From Bacillota bacterium (GTDB lineage: Bacteria; Bacillota; Clostridia; Christensenellales; SZUA-584): DNA of 14,522 bases. A program made the position numbers and the translations under genes. Location: positions 1 through 14,522 of the forward strand of contig JAEWBO010000035.1 in NCBI GenBank assembly GCA_023391105.1, read 5' to 3'. Shown piece by piece: positions 1 through 5,460 of this stretch. Each line of letters opens with the position of its first letter. Positions within the stretch are counted from its first letter, which is position 1. The notes under the pieces were generated by a model. That model made no database searches. It saw only the letters and a program-made list of their open reading frames with translations, and was not told the origin of the DNA.

Positions 1-33
1 TGCTCCCGTCTCTCTCGCGAGAGCCGGACTTGT

Positions 34-63
34 ATATTAACAAACTTTTATACTGTTTGTCAA
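34..63 (-). promoter_or_regulatory. Leftward promoter P1 of a tandem array
   Basis: On the minus strand TTGACA (58-63) is followed after 18 bases by TAATAT (34-39). It is the promoter nearest the left edge of four similarly spaced ones. The predicted start lies near position 27. The transcript would leave the window through a perfect palindrome, CTCTCGCGAGAG (12-23). The flanking words AACGGTG before TTGACA and AAC after it are shared with P2. The downstream gene is outside the window; an rRNA or tRNA operon is inferred from the array form only. Confidence 0.65.
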
Positions 64-144
64 CACCGTTTTTTCTGCCATTCTCTGGCTCGGAACCCTT
101 CTCATATCGGTTCCTGTCCCCCGCTTCCCGGGGATCGATTTCGT

Positions 145-174
145 ATGTTACCAGACGCCAAAGGCGTTTGTCAA
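145..174 (-). promoter_or_regulatory. Leftward promoter P2 of a tandem array
   Basis: On the minus strand TTGACA (169-174) is followed after 18 bases by TAACAT (145-150). The 13-base word AACGGTGTTGACA plus AAC is identical to that at P1, 111 bp away, which points to duplication of a promoter unit. The stretch between P2 and P1 has no open frame with a ribosome site. Confidence 0.6.
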
Positions 175-259
175 CACCGTTCGAACTTGTACTTTCTGGC
201 AGCTTTCCCGCCTGTGTCTTCGTCCGTTTTGCGCTGCGCTGTTTAGCGAGCGCTCAAAT

Positions 260-288
260 ATATTATCAAACCTGCTTGCTATTGTCAA
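260..288 (-). promoter_or_regulatory. Leftward promoter P3 with AT-rich upstream element
   Basis: On the minus strand TTGACA (283-288) is followed after 17 bases by TAATAT (260-265). Immediately upstream (289-330) is a very A/T-rich stretch, as expected of an UP element that contacts the RNA polymerase alpha subunit. An inverted repeat AACGCTT/AAGCGTT (287-306) abuts the -35 box. Box quality is the best of the four. Confidence 0.65.
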
Positions 289-370
289 CGCTTTTTATTA
301 AGCGTTTTTAATAAAAATATATGGTTCATATTTTTAGCAAATTAACCATTTAGAACGCCAACAATAATGA

Positions 371-399
371 TTATTATGCCACTGGCTTAACATTGTCAA
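371..399 (-). promoter_or_regulatory. Leftward promoter P4, outermost of the array
   Basis: On the minus strand TTGACA (394-399) is followed after exactly 17 bases by TAATAA (371-376). It lies 111 bp upstream of P3, keeping the period of the array. A palindrome AATAAT-G-ATTATT (363-375) overlaps the -10 box and resembles a Fur/PerR-type 7-1-7 site, but in DNA this A/T-rich that may be chance. Confidence 0.5.
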
Positions 400-510
400 A
401 TAACGAATCAACGCACGGTTTTTAATATGACGATTTTATTTATATATATTAGAAGATTTCATTCGTAAGCAACCTAACCTTTCATACATTTGCTTATTAT
501 ATTAATATAT

Positions 511-550
511 TTAATATCTGTATTGATATTTTTAATATTTGTATTGACAT
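511..550 (+). repeat. Direct repeat, two 19-bp copies with 21-bp period
   Basis: Positions 511-529 and 532-550 match at 17 of 19 bases (consensus TTAATATYTGTATTGAYAT). The second copy contributes the TTGACA of the operon promoter. Copies two helical turns apart on one face of the DNA directly at a -35 box could be regulator half-sites, or the remains of a local duplication in AT-rich DNA. Confidence 0.6.
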
Positions 551-572
551 TTCTTATTATTCGCAGTATATA
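544..572 (+). promoter_or_regulatory. Promoter of the DUF2089/yvl-like operon
   Basis: TTGACA (544-549), 17-base spacer, TATATA (567-572). The predicted start near 579 leaves a leader of about 20 bases that holds the ribosome site AAGGAG (589-594). No other consensus promoter is seen between here and the MFS gene, so 601-3374 is probably one transcription unit. Confidence 0.65.
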
Positions 573-600
573 TAACATATAAATTAATAAGGAGCTAAAA

Positions 601-978
601 ATGAAGCACAAAGCACCATCCGCCTGTCCCGTTTGTGGCGGCGCATATGAAATCACCTGTCTCACGTGCCAAAAATGCGAAAGCGAACTTGGCGGTCATT
701 TTACAGGGTGTGATTTTTGCAACTTAAACAACGACGAGACGATTTTCGTCCTGACATTCCTTAAGTGCCGCGGAAGCATTAAAGATGTTGAAAGAGAGCT
801 TGGCATTTCATACCCCACTGTGCGCAATCGGTTGGATGTCGTCCTGGAACGGCTGGGGCTCAAAAGCACATCATCTGCCGATGAAATCAAAGAAGAGCGG
901 CGGCAAATATTAAACAGACTGGAAAACGGGGAGATTACCGCCGATCAGGCGGCCGAGTTATTAAAGAATTTATTATAG
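601..978 (+). CDS. DUF2089 family protein (zinc ribbon plus HTH), probable regulator
   Basis: A 125-residue cytoplasmic protein recognised as DUF2089. The N-terminal part is cysteine-rich (C9, C12, C20, C23, C26, C37, C40) in CPVC, CLTCQKC and CDFC patterns, consistent with a zinc ribbon. Residues about 56-85 form a sigma-region-4-like helix-turn-helix (GSIKDVERELGISYPTVRNR). The last 30 residues (ILNRLENGEITADQAAELL) form a short two-helix SHOCT-like motif that recurs at the N-terminus of the next gene. AAGGAG lies 6 bases before the ATG. As first gene of an envelope-type operon with an HTH it is a plausible local transcription regulator; that role is inference. The family call is firm, its biochemical function is not established. 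Confidence 0.85.
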   Translation: MKHKAPSACPVCGGAYEITCLTCQKCESELGGHFTGCDFCNLNNDETIFVLTFLKCRGSIKDVERELGISYPTVRNRLDVVLERLGLKSTSSADEIKEERRQILNRLENGEITADQAAELLKNLL

Positions 979-997
979 AAAGTCGAGGAGATATAAA

Positions 998-1408
998 ATG
1001 AATGAAGAAGTTCTAAAAGTTTTGGAAATGGTGCGCGATGGCAAGGTCTCGCCTGAAGACGGCGAAAAGCTGCTTTCTGCAATGGGAACAGAAGAACCCG
1101 TCAAAAAGGCAGGCAAGAAGAACTCCATGCTTCGCGTCCGCGTGGATGTGAAAGATCCCGATAAGAAGGAACAGGCGCGCGTCAACGTCAACATCCCCCT
1201 GCTGCTTGCTAAAAAAGCCGTCGGTTTGATGACCTTCATTCCCAAAGATACAAAGAAAGAGTTGGCCGAGCAAGGCATAAATCTTGACGAAATCAATTTA
1301 AAAGAGCTCATTGAGCTGTTTGAAGACGGCGAAATCAGCGAGGAGCTTGTCAACGTGGACACCGGCGACGATGTTGAGGGGGCTAAGGTGAGAGTGTATG
1401 TCGACTAG
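998..1408 (+). CDS. SHOCT-like domain protein (YvlB N-terminus type)
   Basis: A 136-residue protein with no signal peptide or membrane segment. Residues 1-29 (VLEMVRDGKVSPEDGEKLL) form the short two-helix motif found at the N-terminus of YvlB/DUF4097-type proteins and match the C-terminus of the upstream DUF2089 protein. A Lys-rich linker follows, then two beta-like Val-rich strands (LRVRVDVKD, ARVNVNIPL), a helical stretch, and a C-terminal motif ELVNVDTGDDVEGAKVRVYV. GAGGAGAT lies about 7 bases before the ATG and the gap to the upstream gene is 19 bases, so the two are co-transcribed. The DUF4097 beta-helix found in full-length YvlB is absent. Function unknown; a role in envelope stress is inferred from neighbours. 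Confidence 0.75.
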   Translation: MNEEVLKVLEMVRDGKVSPEDGEKLLSAMGTEEPVKKAGKKNSMLRVRVDVKDPDKKEQARVNVNIPLLLAKKAVGLMTFIPKDTKKELAEQGINLDEINLKELIELFEDGEISEELVNVDTGDDVEGAKVRVYVD

Positions 1409-1673
1409 AAAGAACAGCCTCGTGATCGCCACCGTGCGCATTGGCTTCTTTCCGATCGTTGCCATATTCCCCTTCAGATGCTTGGCCGAAGTGATCGAAG
1501 GATTGTCCGATTTGCTATCTCTGTTTCAGTTCACCAGCCAAAAGGTTCAATCGGCTATGTCATTCCTTGAACATCTCATCGCTCAAATCAAGGAATACGG
1601 CCCCTTGGATTTAGTTAACGTGGATGTCCGGTCTCCCGAAGCGAACGTCAGAGTCAGATTGCTGTTGAGGTGA
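1398..1673 (+). CDS. Small protein of unknown function, related to preceding gene
   Basis: 91 residues, starting inside the end of the upstream gene (the ATG precedes its stop by 8 bases) with AAGGTGAG about 6 bases before it, so translation is probably coupled. I do not recognise a named family. The C-terminus LVNVDVRSPEANVRVRLLL lines up with LVNVDTGDDVEGAKVRVYV at the end of the upstream product. The N-terminal part (TVRIGFFPIVAIFPFRCL) can be aligned with the ARVNVNIPLLLAKKAVGL region of the same neighbour, suggesting a diverged partial duplication. A moderately hydrophobic stretch at residues 8-30 could be membrane-associated but is short. Overlaps at both ends favour a real gene. Confidence 0.65.
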   Translation: MSTRKNSLVIATVRIGFFPIVAIFPFRCLAEVIEGLSDLLSLFQFTSQKVQSAMSFLEHLIAQIKEYGPLDLVNVDVRSPEANVRVRLLLR

Positions 1674-1678
1674 TGAAT

Positions 1679-2047
1679 ATGAAATTTATAATACGTTATT
1701 CAACCAAAGTCGTGCTATATTATCTCATACTGCTGGGCGCATCGGCAATCAGCCTGCTGCCAGGCACAGCACTGACGGCGCTTTGGGCAGCGCTTATGCT
1801 GGCGCTTGTCAATATGGTGCTTCGCCCGATATTCGTGGCCATCGCGCTGCCATTTAACATCATTACATTTGGTATCGCAAGCGTGTTTGCCAATTTGCTG
1901 TCGCTCGTGATCGCCAACGCGATTATCGGCGGCCCCATCACCGCTGGATTCTGGGCAATGCTTCTTGTCGCATTCGTCATTATGCTTGCGGACGACTGTG
2001 TGAGAGCGATAAGAGCGGCAATCAGAGCCAAACAAATTGCATCGTAA
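1679..2047 (+). CDS. 4-TM phage holin superfamily membrane protein (YvlD-like)
   Basis: A 122-residue, almost wholly hydrophobic protein with about four membrane segments. It matches the PF04020 type, to which Bacillus YvlD belongs, by its LWAALMLALVNMVLRPI stretch, the P-FNIITFGI turn and the -NAIIGGP- region. Despite the family name these are chromosomal envelope proteins, and no lysis gene is nearby. GTG 1670, ATG 1673 and ATG 1679 are all in frame; I chose 1679 because GAGGTGA (1667-1673) then has a proper 5-base spacing. The upstream stop codon sits inside that ribosome site, so the two genes are coupled. The C-terminus is basic (RAIRAAIRAK), as for a cytoplasmic tail. Confidence 0.85.
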   Translation: MKFIIRYSTKVVLYYLILLGASAISLLPGTALTALWAALMLALVNMVLRPIFVAIALPFNIITFGIASVFANLLSLVIANAIIGGPITAGFWAMLLVAFVIMLADDCVRAIRAAIRAKQIAS

Positions 2048-2078
2048 ACTTAGAATATTTAGAGGAAGAGCAACTATA

Positions 2079-3374
2079 ATGAATCGCAAAACACTATTTC
2101 ACAAAGACTTCACCTTGGTTGTGATCGGTCAGATTATATCTCTATTCGGCAATGCAATTTTACGCTTTGCATTGCCGCTTTATCTTCTTAATCAAACACA
2201 CTCCGCGGCACTGTTTGGCATCGTATCCGCGTGTTCATTTATCCCTATGATTATCTTGTCTCCCATCGGTGGGATCATCGCCGACCGAGTCAACAAACGT
2301 AACATTATGGTCATTTTGGATTTCGGCACAGCGGCGCTTGTGACTATATTAACATTACTGATGGACAGTGTCGACCTTGTGCCACTTCTTATCGTGTCAC
2401 TGATGATTCTTTACGGTATTCAAGGCACATATCAACCCGCCGTTCAAGCCAGCATTCCCTCGCTTATTGCAACCGATAAACTGATGCCCGCTAACGCCGT
2501 GATTAACTTGGTCAGCTCTCTTGCAGGCTTAATCGGTCCGGTTATCGGCGGCGCTGTATTTGGGTTTTGGGGAATTACGCCGATTTTGCTGGTCAGCATC
2601 GGCTGTTTCTTGACTTCAGCCATTATGGAAATGTTTATTCACATACCATTCGAAAAAACGAAAAAAAGCAGCCGCTTTTTTTTCATGATCATAAGCGACT
2701 TAAAGGAAAGCGCGTCGTTTATCAAAAATAAAAAACCGGTCATTGCAAAGGTTACATGGATCATCGCAGCCATCAATTTCTTCTTTTCATCCGTCATGAT
2801 CATCGGCCTGCCGGTCATCATCACACAGACGCTGGGTTTCGACGTAACATTTGGCAATCAACTGTATGGTTATTGTCAAGGCTCGCTCGCCGGAGGCGGG
2901 TTGGCGGGTGGTCTCTTGGCAGGCATCCTTTCGAAAAAGTTCAGCATCAATAAAAGCCACAACCTTCTCTACATCTGTTCTTTATTGCTGATACCCATAA
3001 GCATTGCGCTAATGCTTAAGCTGCCTGCTATGATTACTTACTTTGTTATATTGGTCTGCTGCTTTGTATCTATGGCCTCGGTATCCATTTTTGTTATACA
3101 GATGACATCTTACTTACAATTAATTACGCCATCACATTTAATCGGTAAGACAATGGCGCTGGTCATGTGTCTTTGCATGTGCGCTCATCCGCTAGGGCAG
3201 GCCACATACGGCGCGTTGTTTGAAACGTTCCCGGACAAAGCCTACATATTCTTCTTATGTGCAGCGCTCATTTCAGGTTTCGTTTCCCGGCTTTCAAAGA
3301 CGTCGTTTAGGATTCTGGCTCGTGAAGCATCGGAAAAAAAGAACATGGTTCCTATTCAGGAAAGCGTTATTTAA
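2079..3374 (+). CDS. MFS transporter, probable drug/macrolide-type exporter
   Basis: 431 residues with about 12 membrane segments. The loop after TM2 carries the MFS motif A (GGIIADRVNKRN). TM1 begins at about residue 12 (FTLVVIGQIISLFGNAILRF), as in the MFS_3/DHA3 group that includes macrolide and other efflux proteins. A poly-Lys loop (EKTKKSSR) separates the two six-helix halves. The start was set at ATG 2079, after AGAGGAAG (2061-2068); an upstream in-frame ATG at 2037 overlaps the previous gene and has no ribosome site. The gap to the YvlD-like gene is 31 bases, so it likely shares the operon promoter. The substrate cannot be told from sequence; export across the cytoplasmic membrane driven by proton gradient is the family norm. 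Confidence 0.85.
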   Translation: MNRKTLFHKDFTLVVIGQIISLFGNAILRFALPLYLLNQTHSAALFGIVSACSFIPMIILSPIGGIIADRVNKRNIMVILDFGTAALVTILTLLMDSVDLVPLLIVSLMILYGIQGTYQPAVQASIPSLIATDKLMPANAVINLVSSLAGLIGPVIGGAVFGFWGITPILLVSIGCFLTSAIMEMFIHIPFEKTKKSSRFFFMIISDLKESASFIKNKKPVIAKVTWIIAAINFFFSSVMIIGLPVIITQTLGFDVTFGNQLYGYCQGSLAGGGLAGGLLAGILSKKFSINKSHNLLYICSLLLIPISIALMLKLPAMITYFVILVCCFVSMASVSIFVIQMTSYLQLITPSHLIGKTMALVMCLCMCAHPLGQATYGALFETFPDKAYIFFLCAALISGFVSRLSKTSFRILAREASEKKNMVPIQESVI

Positions 3375-3420
3375 GCACTGTCTCATTAACCCAAAGTCAA
3401 TACACGATTGTTTAAACACA

Positions 3421-3443
3421 AAGAGCGGGAAAACCCCGCTCTT
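3421..3443 (+). terminator. Terminator-like hairpin after the MFS gene
   Basis: AAGAGCGGG (3421-3429) pairs perfectly with CCCGCTCTT (3435-3443) across a 5-base loop. The stem is GC-rich, but only a scattered T tract follows (TCTTTT some 14 bases on), so termination may be partial. A wider pairing GCCCTTT/AAAGGGC with a T-rich tail ends near 3562 and could be a back-up. Nothing else coding is seen up to 3574. Confidence 0.6.
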
Positions 3444-3574
3444 CATGCTGTGTATCTTTTATGCAAAAAGCTAATGAGCCCTTTACGCCTATTGGTTGTT
3501 TATCTTTCCATTCATGATCATAGAAATTAGTAAAACAAAGGGCATTGGGTTTATTTTTTCACAATCTTTGACGG

Positions 3575-3604
3575 AAAAAATTCGCAAACTTGCAGTTTTG
3601 CGAA
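3575..3604 (-). terminator. Rho-independent terminator of ksgA
   Basis: On the minus strand TTCGCAAA (3597-3604) pairs with TTTGCGAA (3581-3588), directly followed by TTTTTT (3575-3580). It lies 29 bases past the ksgA stop. Confidence 0.85.
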
Positions 3605-3632
3605 CCTCAACTTTCACCCATATTTGATTATT

Positions 3633-4526
3633 CTACAAATAATCCTTTTCTCCTGCCAGTTTTGCAAATAAATCCGCATCTTTTTTTAGGACACGCGAAA
3701 TTTTCTCAAAATCTTTGACGCTTAACATTTCGGCTCTTGCGTTTTCATCAATTCCCGCTTCACGAAGCATGGCAACAGCCGTTTCAGCTGAAAGACCAAA
3801 GCTCTGACGCAAATTGCTTTTGACTGTTTTTCGGCGCATGGCAAACAAGCTTTTCACCGTCTTTAGGTATGCATCATCGTCTTCCCCACCGGCCTTTTTT
3901 CTCACTGCCAGCTGCACCACCGCCGATGCCACATCAGGCTTTGGATAAAAGCAGCCCGCAGATACATTAAACAACAGCTTAGGCTCCGCGTAATAACCGA
4001 CTGCCGCACTGATTGCGCCATAATCACGGCTGCCCGGCTTAGCACAAAGCCGCTCCGCCACTTCCTTTTGCACCATAACAGTAATGGAGACAATGTTCAT
4101 CTTTGTTTCTACGAGCTTCATAATGCACGGCGAGGTAATATAATACGGCAGATTGGCCGCCACATATATTTCTGCACCCTGAAAAAGCCCGTCTAAATCT
4201 TTGACAAGATCGGCCTTTAAAAAATCCTGATGAAACAGATCGAAATTGACTTCTTGCGCAAACATATCTCGAAGCGCCCCAGAAAGCCCTGCGTCGATTT
4301 CATAAGCCGCAACAGCCGACGCACGCCTGAGCAGCCGGCTTGTCAGCGCACCCATACCAGGCCCAATCTCTAACGCACATGCGCCGATTGGCACTGCCGC
4401 TTCAGCAATATGGTCGGCAATGTTGCCGTCGATCAAAAAGTTTTGTCCGAATCGTTTCAAAGGCGCCAGCTGATACTTTTCCATAAGCGCTTTTAAAACA
4501 GTCGGAGAGGTGACATTTCTATTCAT
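3633..4526 (-). CDS. ksgA: 16S rRNA adenine dimethyltransferase KsgA/RsmA
   Basis: 297 residues, the family's usual length. It uses S-adenosylmethionine to dimethylate two adjacent adenosines in the 3' terminal helix 45 loop of 16S rRNA, a late small-subunit assembly step; its loss gives kasugamycin resistance in known bacteria. Visible motifs are KRFGQNFL (24-31), the SAM motif EIGPGMGALT (53-62), and the catalytic motif NLPYY (125-129) followed by ITSPCIMKL. The basic C-terminal domain ends in an acid/Lys-rich tail. The ATG gives the normal N-terminus but has no Shine-Dalgarno upstream. A TATGAT (4538-4543) lies only 11 bases ahead of it without a convincing -35 box. The gene stands alone with its own terminator. 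Confidence 0.97.
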   Translation of the reverse strand: MNRNVTSPTVLKALMEKYQLAPLKRFGQNFLIDGNIADHIAEAAVPIGACALEIGPGMGALTSRLLRRASAVAAYEIDAGLSGALRDMFAQEVNFDLFHQDFLKADLVKDLDGLFQGAEIYVAANLPYYITSPCIMKLVETKMNIVSITVMVQKEVAERLCAKPGSRDYGAISAAVGYYAEPKLLFNVSAGCFYPKPDVASAVVQLAVRKKAGGEDDDAYLKTVKSLFAMRRKTVKSNLRQSFGLSAETAVAMLREAGIDENARAEMLSVKDFEKISRVLKKDADLFAKLAGEKDYL

Positions 4527-4664
4527 TTTACGAGTATATCATACTTTTTCGGCATGTGATAGGGATTCGGCATACATCATCATTTTTCCCGGTTAAAATC
4601 AATAAATGGCTAAATGATCTCTAATAATGAAGGATGGTTTACGTTTCGTAATATTTTATTACTT

Positions 4665-4708
4665 ATTTGTTACAAATGTTTGACATGGTAGTCTTTATGT
4701 TGTATAAT
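4665..4708 (+). promoter_or_regulatory. Perfect sigma-A promoter with upstream palindrome
   Basis: TTGACA (4680-4685), 17-base spacer, TATAAT (4703-4708): both hexamers are fully consensus. The 40 bases upstream are A/T-rich. A 6-1-6 palindrome ATTTGT-T-ACAAAT (4665-4677) ends two bases before the -35 box and could be an operator. The predicted start is about 4715. No rightward gene lies downstream, so the promoter must serve a non-coding RNA. Confidence 0.85.
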
Positions 4709-4714
4709 GAGCCC

Positions 4715-4811
4715 GTGGTTAAGAAAGCCACACAAAACAGCACCACCACCACCAATAATAATATACTATGTCAAAAGCCTTTGCGGTTCGCCGCGAAGGC
4801 TTTTGACTTTT
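4715..4811 (+). ncRNA. Predicted small RNA, about 97 nt
   Basis: The transcript is defined by a perfect promoter and a strong intrinsic terminator. From the 5' end it has a terminal hairpin (GTGGT 4715-4719 with GCCAC 4727-4731), then an unstructured A/C-rich stretch with four CCA units and three AAT units (4740-4763), then the terminator stem. There is no ribosome site; the only ATG inside (4768) opens a 12-codon frame lying in the terminator stem. A protected 5' end, an exposed C-rich segment and a terminator are typical of trans-acting sRNAs; the exposed CCACC repeats could pair with GGUGG in target leaders. I do not recognise a named RNA family. Confidence 0.7.
4770..4810 (+). terminator. 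Strong Rho-independent terminator of the sRNA
   Basis: A 17-bp stem with one G-U pair (4770-4786 with 4791-4807), a TTCG tetraloop (4787-4790) and then TTTT. On the opposite strand the same stem is followed by ATAGTATA, with no T tract, so it works rightward. Confidence 0.9.
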
Positions 4812-4820
4812 AAGCATAGC

Positions 4821-4866
4821 AAAACAACGGCCCCTGCTTTCCTAAGCGTATCCATTCGAGCCGTTG
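4821..4866 (-). terminator. Candidate terminator of the c-di-GMP-controlled gene
   Basis: On the minus strand CAACGGC (4860-4866) pairs with GCCGTTG (4825-4831), followed by TTTT (4821-4824). The long loop holds a small inner hairpin GCTT/AAGC. It lies about 20 bases past the stop of the 91-codon gene. If used, the two convergent transcripts end within about ten bases of each other. Confidence 0.45.
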
Positions 4867-4886
4867 CATTCAAATCGAAAATGTCT

Positions 4887-5162
4887 TTACTCTGGTGATG
4901 AATCAGTCTGCCTGGGATCGCGGAACTTCTCACCCAATTCTGATTGGTTGAGTCTTTTACGTATTTCCGGCAACTGTTTGGCTTCGCGTGTGAATTTAAT
5001 CGCATAGGAAGCTTCATCTTTTGCGTTGTTACCGATTTCCGCATCTTCCGTGTTCTCCAAAGCAACAGGTTTGGATTTCTGTATTTCTTCGCTGTACTTG
5101 TTCATTTCATACAGCCTGTTGGTAACCGGCTGAGAACGAATCAGATCATATAAATTATCCAT
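4887..5162 (-). CDS. Hypothetical protein under a c-di-GMP riboswitch
   Basis: 91 residues, hydrophilic and probably largely helical, with no signal peptide, membrane segment or cysteine. I recognise no family. The central part is acidic (ALENTEDAEIGNNAKDE) and the C-terminal half is basic then acidic (LPEIRKRLNQSELGEKFRD). It is supported as a gene by a perfect ribosome site (AAAGGAGG, 5171-5178, 8 bases from the ATG), a GEMM-I riboswitch and a promoter upstream, and a possible terminator downstream. c-di-GMP control in Clostridia usually concerns motility, adhesion, biofilm or surface proteins; a soluble small protein would be an adaptor or regulator rather than a surface component, but that is a guess. 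Confidence 0.8.
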   Translation of the reverse strand: MDNLYDLIRSQPVTNRLYEMNKYSEEIQKSKPVALENTEDAEIGNNAKDEASYAIKFTREAKQLPEIRKRLNQSELGEKFRDPRQTDSSPE

Positions 5163-5259
5163 ACCCTATTCCTCCTTTCACCCAGTTTTAAGACCCTGCT
5201 AATAACCTCACAATATATTCTTAAAAGAATAAAATATCCTGACAGCAGCAAGGACAGCT

Positions 5260-5348
5260 ATAAGTTGCGGCCCGGCTGCCATAGCTTCAATGCTTTAGAC
5301 CCACGGCTTTGCGTCTTTGTCATTCGCCAAATCTGCCTTTCAACTTAT
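5260..5348 (-). ncRNA. Cyclic di-GMP-I (GEMM-I) riboswitch aptamer
   Basis: Read on the minus strand. P1 is a perfect 8-bp stem, ATAAGTTG (5341-5348) with CAACTTAT (5260-5267). Inside are the conserved GEMM-I elements in order: a GGCAGA segment, a P2 hairpin with a GCGAAUGA loop, GACGCAAAGCC (tetraloop receptor side), GGGTCTAAAGC, the short P3 loop, then GGCAGCCGGGCCGC. These correspond to the known Vc2-type ligand pocket. It binds c-di-GMP in the nascent 5' leader of the 91-codon gene. From P1 to the ATG are about 97 bases. No clear terminator is visible there; UCCUU just after P1 could pair with AAGGA of the ribosome site, so translational control is possible. Confidence 0.93.
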
Positions 5349-5400
5349 TTATCGGTATTACTTCACAAAACTTTAGCTTTTTTTACTTCTTCAGCTTTTA

Positions 5401-5429
5401 ATTATATCCGACTTGCTTCTCGATCGCCA
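5401..5429 (-). promoter_or_regulatory. Probable promoter of the riboswitch-controlled gene
   Basis: On the minus strand TATAAT (5401-5406) is preceded at 17 bases by TGGCGA (5424-5429, a 3 of 6 match to TTGACA). The predicted start near 5394 gives about 45 bases of A-rich leader before the aptamer's P1 stem. The -10 box is perfect, the -35 weak. Confidence 0.55.
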
Positions 5430-5460
5430 GTTAATATTGGTTTATAAGCAAAAAGCCGAT

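Noticed and set aside
30..311. 93-codon open frame on the plus strand
   Set aside because: No ribosome site, low-complexity composition, and it lies opposite the leftward promoter array; a chance frame.
1679..2047. Holin-family gene as a sign of prophage
   Set aside because: PF04020 proteins are widely chromosomal (YvlD type) and no endolysin, integrase or structural phage gene is near.
3421..3443. The hairpin after the MFS gene as a terminator for ksgA
   Set aside because: ksgA already has a better stem with six T at 3575-3604, much nearer to its stop.
4768..4806. 12-codon frame inside the sRNA as a possible small peptide
   Set aside because: No Shine-Dalgarno, and the codons coincide with the terminator stem, whose pairing explains the sequence.
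4707..4898. 63-codon open frame starting in the TATAAT box
   Set aside because: Its ATG is upstream of the predicted transcript start, has no ribosome site, and the frame runs through the terminator stem.
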